Position numbers and translations under genes: made by a program. Shown piece by piece: positions 6,110-11,069 of a DNA stretch of 11,069 nucleotides. The stretch is from the NCBI GenBank assembly GCA_031277045.1, contig JAISLX010000170.1, forward strand, positions 1 through 11,069. Direction: 5' to 3'. How positions within the stretch are numbered: position 1 is the stretch's first letter; each line of letters starts with the position of its first letter. This stretch comes from Treponema sp. (GTDB taxonomy: Bacteria > Spirochaetota > Spirochaetia > Treponematales > Breznakiellaceae). The notes beneath the pieces were generated by a model that saw only the letters and a list, made by a program, of their open reading frames with translations, was not told where the DNA came from and ran no database searches.

Positions 6110-7654
6110 ATGGCAGCATATTTGCTTGAAATGAAAAATATTGTAAAAACCTTCCCCGGCGTCAAGGCGCTACGGGGGGTTGAACTCAAGGTCCGCCCCG
6201 GAGAGATTCATGCTCTCATGGGAGAAAACGGGGCCGGCAAATCGACCTTGATGAAGTGCATCATTGGGATGCAGCATCCTACCAGCGGGGAAATTATCTT
6301 CGATGGGAAACTCCAGGGAACCTACAGCCCTGCGCAGGCCCTGGGGATGGGCATATCCATGATACATCAGGAATTGAGCCCCGTGCTCCATCGGCCTATC
6401 ATGGAAAATATCTGGCTTGGCCGGGAACCCCTTACCCCGTTTGGGCTGGTGAATCACCGGAAGATGTATGAGATGACTAAGGATGTCCTCAAGGAGATTG
6501 ATCTTGAGGAGGATCCCCGTACCCTCATGGCCTCCCTGACCGTAGCGAAAATGCAGATGATCGAAATTGCCCGGGCGATTTCTTATAATTCAAAGCTCAT
6601 CATCATGGATGAACCGACATCGGCCCTCGCGGAAAAAGAGATCAAACAGCTTTTCGTGATTATGAGAAGGCTCAAGTCCCAGGGGAAAAGCATCATCTTT
6701 ATTTCCCATAAACTGGATGAGGTCTATGAGATCACCGACCGGATCACCGTATACCGGGATGGGGAGTACATCGGTGCGGAAGATACAGCCAATCTCAAGG
6801 TAGATAAGCTCATCACCATGATGGTAGGCCGGAATGTGGAGGAACTGTTCCCCAAGGTGCAGTGTCCCATAGGGGAGGTCAAATTGGAAGTCAAGCACCT
6901 CTCTAACCGGAAGTATTTCAAAGATGTTTCCTTTACCGTGCGCCGGGGAGAGATCTTTGGGATTGCAGGACTGGTCGGCGCGGGCCGCAGTGAAGTGGTG
7001 GAAACTATCTTCGGGGTACGGCCCAAGAGCGGGGGGGAAATCTTTATTGATGGAAAAAAGGTGGAAATCAAAACCCCGGAAGATGCCATCAACGCGAAGA
7101 TGGCATGGCTCACGGAAGACCGCCGGAGTTCCGGGATATTCCCCATGCTGGGGGTGAAGATCAACATGATTATCGCCAACATCCCTAAGTTCCTCAACAA
7201 GGCCCAACTCATTCGGGAAGCTTATATGCAGTCGGAATGTGAGGAATACGTCAAGAAGATACAGGTTAAAACCGCAGGGCTGGACCAGCGTATTGGGGAA
7301 TTAAGCGGGGGCAATCAACAGAAGGTCTTGGTTGCCCGCTGGCTTATGACGGAACCGGAGATCCTGTTCGTAGACGAGCCTACCCGGGGTATAGATGTCC
7401 TTACCAAGTCGGAGATCCACCGGCTGCTGAGCCTCCTTGCCGGGGCGGGAAAGTCCATCGTGATGATTTCTTCGGAACTTCCAGAGGTTATGGGGATGAG
7501 CGACCGGATCATGGTGATGCATCAGGGAAAGGTAACGGGGATCCTCGAAAATACCCCTGAACTTACCCAGGAAAAATTAATGGCCTATGCCACTAATACG
7601 ATGGATCAACACGACCAGGCCCAAAAAGAAACTAAAGCAAAGGAGAATAGGTAA
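6110..7654 (+). CDS. Two-domain sugar ABC transporter ATPase (RbsA/MglA/IatA-like)
   Basis: This cytoplasmic ATPase drives sugar import; its 514 residues hold two fused nucleotide-binding domains. Domain 1 has Walker A GENGAGKST (38-46), Q-loop Gln87, Walker B LIIMDEPTSAL (163-173) and H-loop His200. Its signature is the degenerate LTVAKMQMIEIARA instead of LSGGQ. Domain 2 (from about 257) has a degenerate Walker A, GLVGAGRSE (287-295), without the lysine, an intact LSGGNQQK (398-405), Walker B ILFVDEPTRGID (418-429), and Ser replacing the H-loop His in ISSELPE. This complementary degeneracy is normal for the CUT2 family, where one composite site hydrolyses ATP. AGGGGG lies seven bases before the ATG. 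It is 54 bases after the binding-protein gene, and its TAA directly abuts the permease ATG. The C-terminus is a charged Gln/Lys tail. Confidence 0.94.
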   Translation: MAAYLLEMKNIVKTFPGVKALRGVELKVRPGEIHALMGENGAGKSTLMKCIIGMQHPTSGEIIFDGKLQGTYSPAQALGMGISMIHQELSPVLHRPIMENIWLGREPLTPFGLVNHRKMYEMTKDVLKEIDLEEDPRTLMASLTVAKMQMIEIARAISYNSKLIIMDEPTSALAEKEIKQLFVIMRRLKSQGKSIIFISHKLDEVYEITDRITVYRDGEYIGAEDTANLKVDKLITMMVGRNVEELFPKVQCPIGEVKLEVKHLSNRKYFKDVSFTVRRGEIFGIAGLVGAGRSEVVETIFGVRPKSGGEIFIDGKKVEIKTPEDAINAKMAWLTEDRRSSGIFPMLGVKINMIIANIPKFLNKAQLIREAYMQSECEEYVKKIQVKTAGLDQRIGELSGGNQQKVLVARWLMTEPEILFVDEPTRGIDVLTKSEIHRLLSLLAGAGKSIVMISSELPEVMGMSDRIMVMHQGKVTGILENTPELTQEKLMAYATNTMDQHDQAQKETKAKENR

Positions 7655-8665
7655 ATGAAAGCTGGACTCTTAAGTAAGGTTCCTATGGAACAGATCAATA
7701 TCGGGCAAACTGCCAAAAAGTATGGCATTATTATCGTTCTGGTGATAATGATCATCCTCCTTAGTATTGTGGAGCCAGCATTCCTGAGCCCCACCAACAT
7801 CTTCAACGTGTTAACCCAGAGCTCCATCTTCGGCATTATGGCCTTGGGGATGACCTTTGTCATCATATCCAAGGGCATCGATCTCTCGGTGGGTTCGGTA
7901 CTGGCGTTTTCCGGGGTAATCGCCGCAAGTCTTGCCCAAACCGCTACCGCCACGGAAAAGTATTTTTCCTCCCTGCCGGTGATGCCGGTTCTGGTTCCGA
8001 TTCTTACGGCCCTCCTTATCGGCGGAGCCTGCGGGGGCATAAGCGGCCTGTTAATCGCTAAGACCAGGATCCCCGCGTTCATCGCCACCTTGGGTATGAT
8101 GACCGTATCCCGGGGCTTCGCCCTCATCTACACCGGGGGCCGGCCGGTGAGTAACCTGATCCCTTCCCTCACGGCCCTAAGCGGGAAACTGTTTAATGTT
8201 ATCCCTATACCGGTTATCATTTACTTTGTCATGATTGTGATAAGTTACATCTTGCTGAATAAAACCCGGTTTGGTAAAAACACCTATGCCATCGGCGGAA
8301 ACATCACCGCGGCGGAGGTGTCCGGGGTGAATGTACCTAAGAATCTGGTCATGATCTACACCTACTGCGGTCTTTTGGCGGGTCTTGCGGCGGTGGTCTT
8401 TGCAAGCCGGGTGGGCAGTGTTCACCCGGGGGCTGCTGACGGCTATGAATTGACCGCCATCGCCGCGACGACCATCGGCGGTACCTCCCATTCCGGGGGC
8501 ATCGGCACTATCGGCGGAGCTTTTGTGGGGGCCTTGGTCCTTTCGGTGATGCGGAACGGCCTCACCCTCCTGGGGGTAAACGCCTATTGGCAGAAGGTCG
8601 TAGAGGGCCTTATCATCGTCGGGGCTGTGATCATCGACATGAGAAAAAACGCTAAACGGGATTAA
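7655..8665 (+). CDS. Sugar ABC transporter permease (RbsC/IatP-like)
   Basis: This inner-membrane permease forms the channel of the importer, probably as a homodimer. Its 336 residues match the CUT2 (RbsC) family. A short cytoplasmic N-terminus precedes the first hydrophobic helix (about 24-40). Further hydrophobic segments lie near 57-72, 80-95, 112-135, 141-160, 182-201, 231-251, 283-299 and 315-328. Family motifs are GIDLSVGS (74-81), PAFIATLGMM (140-149), TYAIGGN (210-216) and the coupling region ELTAIAATTIGGTS (265-278) before the Gly-rich GGIGTIGGAFVGAL. Its ATG follows the ATPase stop with no gap, and AGGAG lies nine bases upstream inside the ATPase gene, pointing to coupled translation. 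A long hairpin fills the gap to the next gene. Confidence 0.94.
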   Translation: MKAGLLSKVPMEQINIGQTAKKYGIIIVLVIMIILLSIVEPAFLSPTNIFNVLTQSSIFGIMALGMTFVIISKGIDLSVGSVLAFSGVIAASLAQTATATEKYFSSLPVMPVLVPILTALLIGGACGGISGLLIAKTRIPAFIATLGMMTVSRGFALIYTGGRPVSNLIPSLTALSGKLFNVIPIPVIIYFVMIVISYILLNKTRFGKNTYAIGGNITAAEVSGVNVPKNLVMIYTYCGLLAGLAAVVFASRVGSVHPGAADGYELTAIAATTIGGTSHSGGIGTIGGAFVGALVLSVMRNGLTLLGVNAYWQKVVEGLIIVGAVIIDMRKNAKRD

Positions 8666-8673
8666 CAGGAGTC

Positions 8674-8719
8674 ATAAATACCAATGGGGGAACGAAGGTT
8701 CCCTCATTGGTTTATTTAT
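8674..8719 (+). terminator. Long intercistronic hairpin between permease and second dehydrogenase
   Basis: CCAATGGGGGAAC (8681-8693) pairs with GTTCCCTCATTGG (8698-8710) over 13 bases, with one G-U pair and a GAAG loop. The stem continues with ATAAATA (8674-8680) against TATTTAT (8713-8719) after a two-base bulge. No U-run follows, so a classical intrinsic terminator is doubtful. It may protect the transporter mRNA 3' end, reduce read-through, or mask the ribosome site at 8720-8723. Confidence 0.7.
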
Positions 8720-8729
8720 GGAGAAAAAT

Positions 8730-9743
8730 ATGCACAAAATTCGTATCGGTTCTGTGGGGCTTGGACGTTTGGGCGTAGCCCATGCGGAAAACATCGCCCT
8801 CAAGATCCGCCATGCTGAACTCGTGGCCCTCTGTGACGTGGATGCGTCTAAATTACACCAAACTGCGGATACGCTGGGAGTACCCCACCGGTTTACCGCG
8901 TTTGAGGATATGCTTGCCTTACCCGGATTAGACGCGGTGGTACTTGCTTCCCCTTCAGGACTCCATACTGCCCAGATTGCCGCCGCCCTAACCGCAGGGA
9001 AACATGTGTTTTCCGAAAAGCCCTTGGGGGTTACGGTGGCGGAGTGTAAAGCTGCGGAAAAAGCCGTCGAGGCCCATCCGGATTTGGTGTTCATGCTGGG
9101 CTTTATGCGGCGTTTCGATAGCTCCTATCAATATGCCCAGCAAAAGGTGGCGGCTGGGGAAATCGGCGCGCCCCTGTTGTTCCGTTCCTACAGCCAGGAC
9201 CCGGAGAAGTTCATTGCCGGGGCCATTGCCTTTGCTCCCCATTCGGGAGGCCAATTCCTCGACATGGCGGTACACGACATCGATCTGGCCCGGTGGTTTA
9301 CCGGGAGTGAACCGGAAACGGTGTATGCCATTGGAGGCTGTTACGCCCACCCTGAGTTTGCCCAATACCAAGACGGGGACAATGTGTCCTGTCTTATGAA
9401 GTTTAAGAACGGCTGCATGGTGTTCCTCTTTGCAGGGCGTACCGCTCCTCACGGCTATAACGTAGAAACGGAGATCATCGGCACCCGGGGGATCCTACGT
9501 ATCGCCTCGGTCCCTCAGAAAAACCTGGTGGAAATCCTCGACAGTCATGGGGTGCGGCGGGAGTGCAGCGAAAACTTCCTGGAACGGTTCGGCGATGCCT
9601 ATGTGCATGAGGTCCAGGAATTTGTCGATTGTATCCTGGGCGGGCAGAAACCCCGGGTTTCGGTATACGACGGAACCCGGGTTTCAGAAATTGCCTACGC
9701 CTGCAAGGCCGCTTTTGAACAAGGAGTATTGATTAAATTTTAA
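8730..9743 (+). CDS. Second inositol-type dehydrogenase (Gfo/Idh/MocA family)
   Basis: This is an NAD(P)-dependent oxidoreductase of 337 residues from the ATG at 8730. It has the Rossmann loop GSVGLGRLGVAH (7-18), SEKPLG with Lys97 (95-100), FMLGFMRRFD (121-130) and GGQFLDMAVHDIDLARWF (173-190), giving Asp178 and His182. The Lys/Asp/His set of inositol dehydrogenases is therefore intact. It is only distantly similar to the IolG at 3750-4769 (different substrate loops, SYSQDPEKFIAG against RDPAPPPVSYVKV), so it is not a recent duplicate. It may act on scyllo- or D-chiro-inositol, or on an inosose; the sequence does not decide. An upstream ATG at 8718 is disfavoured because it lies in the hairpin and lacks a ribosome site, whereas 8730 has GGAG six bases upstream. 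It may be co-transcribed with the transporter. Confidence 0.88.
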   Translation: MHKIRIGSVGLGRLGVAHAENIALKIRHAELVALCDVDASKLHQTADTLGVPHRFTAFEDMLALPGLDAVVLASPSGLHTAQIAAALTAGKHVFSEKPLGVTVAECKAAEKAVEAHPDLVFMLGFMRRFDSSYQYAQQKVAAGEIGAPLLFRSYSQDPEKFIAGAIAFAPHSGGQFLDMAVHDIDLARWFTGSEPETVYAIGGCYAHPEFAQYQDGDNVSCLMKFKNGCMVFLFAGRTAPHGYNVETEIIGTRGILRIASVPQKNLVEILDSHGVRRECSENFLERFGDAYVHEVQEFVDCILGGQKPRVSVYDGTRVSEIAYACKAAFEQGVLIKF

Positions 9744-9756
9744 CACAGAACGACAT

Positions 9757-9779
9757 ACCCGGCCTTTTGTGTGCCGGGT
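9757..9779 (+). terminator. GC-rich hairpin after the second dehydrogenase
   Basis: ACCCGGC (9757-9763) and GCCGGGT (9773-9779) form a perfect 7-bp stem with a nine-base loop, 14 bases past the stop codon. The nearest U-run (9810-9817) is about 30 bases further on, so this is at best a weak or factor-assisted terminator separating the regulator gene. Confidence 0.4.
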
Positions 9780-9794
9780 TGCCGGTTCGTGGTA

Positions 9795-9822
9795 TTTCAA
9801 GGAGGACTATTTTTTTTACAAT
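9795..9822 (+). promoter_or_regulatory. Possible promoter for the LacI-type regulator
   Basis: TACAAT (9817-9822) matches the -10 consensus at five of six positions, but the matching -35 (TTTCAA, 9795-9800, spacing 16) is poor. An AAGGAGG at 9799-9805 looks like a ribosome site but has no ATG, GTG or TTG at useful spacing. No AAACGTTT operator is present, so I see no sign of autoregulation by the same site. Confidence 0.3.
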
Positions 9823-9851
9823 ATGACAGACATTATGTAAGGGTGAAGGAT

Positions 9852-10856
9852 ATGGTAAGCATCAAGGATATTGCTAAGCGGGTCGGAATGTCCCCATCCA
9901 CCGTTTCCCGGGTTGTAAACGGCAAGAAATATGTAAATCCCGTGAAACGGGAACAAATCCTTAAATTGATAGAAGAGACCGGTTATGTTCCAAATCAGGC
10001 AGCCAGGAACATGGTTCTTCAGCGGACTTTTACTGTTGGTATTGTACTGGCCGATACTTTCAATATGTTTCAACGCCAGCTCTTTTCTTTTATAGAGCGG
10101 CATCTGGGCGCCTTTGGGTATAATACTCATTTTTTCTTTGTAAAATTTGAAGATTTCAGTGAAGACGAATGTCTTATCAAGCTTAAAGCGGAAAAGCTGG
10201 ACGGCATTATCATGATACACGAGATTCAACATTCTTCCTTTTACGAATCTGTAAAAAGGCTGGAACTTCCCCTGGTAACCGCTACCTTCAATCACCCTGA
10301 TTTCCCCTCGATCCATATCAACGAAGAAGATGCCGCCTATGATGCGGTGCGCCATCTTCTTGACTTGGGGCATCGGAAGATAAAGATGATAAGCAGCAAC
10401 GGCCTGTCCTGCGGTGGACAGCGGGTGGAAGGTTTTTTCCGTGCCATGGAAGCTGCCGGAATAGAGCGAAATATTGAAGAACAAACCGTTTTTGTCCGCC
10501 AGTATACCACCGAATTCGGTATGTACGGTATGAGGGAAATTCTGCTCCGAAGCCGGGATTTTTCCGCCGTTTTTGCCGCCACCGATGAATTGGCCATCGG
10601 CGCTATGCGGGTCTTAAAGGACGAGGGGTTCCGTATACCCGAAGATGTTTCGGTGGTTGGGTTTGACGATCTTGATATTTCCAACTATTTTATGCCCCGG
10701 CTTACCACTATACATCAGCCCTTGGTCGAAATCGGCGAACGTACCGCCCAGACTCTGCATAAGTATATCAGTGGCGGCAAGGGTGTGAGGATAGATACGG
10801 TACTTCCCCACAAACTGATAATCAGGGAATCAACCTGCGCGTTAGCGTCTAAATAA
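9852..10856 (+). CDS. LacI-family transcriptional regulator, probable inositol regulon repressor
   Basis: This is a 334-residue one-component regulator, normal for LacI/GalR proteins. The N-terminal helix-turn-helix is SIKDIAKRVGMSPSTVSRVVNG (3-24), followed by the hinge YVPNQAARNM (45-54). At the place of the usual minor-groove lever Leu there is Met54, a mild oddity. The effector domain (from about 59) is periplasmic-binding-protein-like: TVGIVLADTF, KLDGIIMIHE (115-124), LVTATFNHPDFPSIHINEEDAAYDAVRHLLDLGHRKI, FAATDELAIGAMRVL (241-255) and VSVVGFDDLDISNYFMPRLTTI (266-287). The ATG at 9852 has AAGGG eight bases upstream; longer GTG starts would add a tail not seen in this family. It ends the plus-strand iol set, so it most likely binds the two TGNAAACGTTTTNA sites at 4799 and 5028, with inositol or an intermediate as inducer. 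The inducer is not visible from sequence. Confidence 0.92.
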   Translation: MVSIKDIAKRVGMSPSTVSRVVNGKKYVNPVKREQILKLIEETGYVPNQAARNMVLQRTFTVGIVLADTFNMFQRQLFSFIERHLGAFGYNTHFFFVKFEDFSEDECLIKLKAEKLDGIIMIHEIQHSSFYESVKRLELPLVTATFNHPDFPSIHINEEDAAYDAVRHLLDLGHRKIKMISSNGLSCGGQRVEGFFRAMEAAGIERNIEEQTVFVRQYTTEFGMYGMREILLRSRDFSAVFAATDELAIGAMRVLKDEGFRIPEDVSVVGFDDLDISNYFMPRLTTIHQPLVEIGERTAQTLHKYISGGKGVRIDTVLPHKLIIRESTCALASK

Positions 10857-10872
10857 TGTGGGGTGCGATAGT

Positions 10873-10888
10873 TCGAAGGACGCTTCGA
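10873..10888 (+). terminator. Hairpin just after the regulator gene
   Basis: TCGAAG (10873-10878) and CTTCGA (10883-10888) form a perfect 6-bp stem with a GACG tetraloop, 17 bases past the regulator stop. No U-run follows, so termination is only suggested by position. Confidence 0.35.
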
Positions 10889-10917
10889 GTCAGGGGCGTT
10901 GCGGGGGGAAAGCAGTT

Positions 10918-10940
10918 CCAAAGGCGCGGCGCGCCTTTGG
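10918..10940. repeat. Perfect 23-bp palindrome
   Basis: CCAAAGGCGCG (10918-10928) and CGCGCCTTTGG (10930-10940) are exact reverse complements around a single G. It lies in gene-free DNA, 61 bases past the regulator stop. It could be a bidirectional terminator stem or a REP-like dispersed element; it has no U-tail on either strand. Confidence 0.7.
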
Positions 10941-10982
10941 CCCGGTAGGAGCGAATTACACGGTAGTCAAAACCTCCACCCA

Positions 10983-11052
10983 CCCCCGCTGAGGGGGAGC
11001 GCCACAAACCGCGCAGCGGTTTGCCGCCGTGCGGTCGCGTCTGCGGCGCGAC
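10983..11052. repeat. Cluster of three short GC-rich palindromes
   Basis: Three stem-loops follow in series. CCCCC/GGGGG at 10983-10987 and 10993-10997 has loop GCTGA. CAAACCGC/GCGGTTTG at 11005-11012 and 11016-11023 has loop GCA. GTCGCG/CGCGAC at 11034-11039 and 11047-11052 has a seven-base loop. Base composition is clearly more GC-rich than the genes. No ORF, tRNA or rRNA is recognisable in 10857-11069. The dense palindromes suggest the edge of a non-coding repeat family continuing past the window. Confidence 0.5.
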
Positions 11053-11069
11053 ATATGTGCGGGTAGCGC

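Noticed and set aside
9771..9851. N-terminal extension of the regulator from GTG 9771
   Set aside because: LacI-family proteins begin at the helix-turn-helix; the extension includes the hairpin arm and has no ribosome site. The ATG at 9852 fits.
10918..11052. CRISPR array
   Set aside because: The repeats are different palindromes, not a repeated direct unit with regular spacers.
1..11069. Recently acquired mobile island
   Set aside because: No transposase, integrase, tRNA or flanking direct repeats are visible in the window.

Overview
This window carries a myo-inositol uptake and breakdown locus in two divergent gene sets. On the minus strand, reading leftward from position 4769, are iolG, iolB, iolD and a 3'-truncated iolE. 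On the plus strand, from 5105, are a periplasmic sugar-binding lipoprotein, a two-domain sugar ABC ATPase, a permease, a second Gfo/Idh/MocA (inositol-type) dehydrogenase and a LacI-family regulator. Every gene was assigned from its protein sequence; no database search was possible.

The organism is a Gram-negative-type bacterium with moderate GC content. The binding protein has a loose lipobox (FFG-Cys) of the kind common in spirochaetes, and the gene set would suit a gut or free-living Treponema-like spirochaete. This is inference: the window has no rRNA or other marker that fixes the taxon.

Layout: 1-915 iolE (C-terminus off the left edge) with an unusual Lys/Ala-rich N-terminal tail; 926-2803 iolD; 2804-2937 spacer with a 13-C homopolymer; 2938-3750 iolB; 3750-4769 iolG; 4770-5104 divergent control region with two good sigma-70-type promoters, each with a TGNAAACGTTTTNA operator just at or downstream of its expected start; 5105-8665 ABC transporter; 8674-8719 long hairpin; 8730-9743 second dehydrogenase; 9852-10856 LacI-type regulator; 10857-11069 gene-free tail full of perfect palindromes.

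How it works together: the ABC system brings in inositol. IolG and/or the second dehydrogenase oxidise it to an inosose, IolE dehydrates that, IolD opens the ring hydrolytically, and IolB isomerises 5-deoxy-glucuronate to 2-deoxy-5-keto-gluconate. The later steps (IolC kinase, IolJ aldolase, IolA/MmsA) are not in the window and may lie beyond the left edge or elsewhere. The LacI-type protein at the end of the plus-strand set is the natural candidate to bind the two operators and control both arms. The pathway itself is known. The less ordinary parts are the repeat-encoded IolE tail, the intercistronic hairpin, the paired operators and the palindrome cluster.
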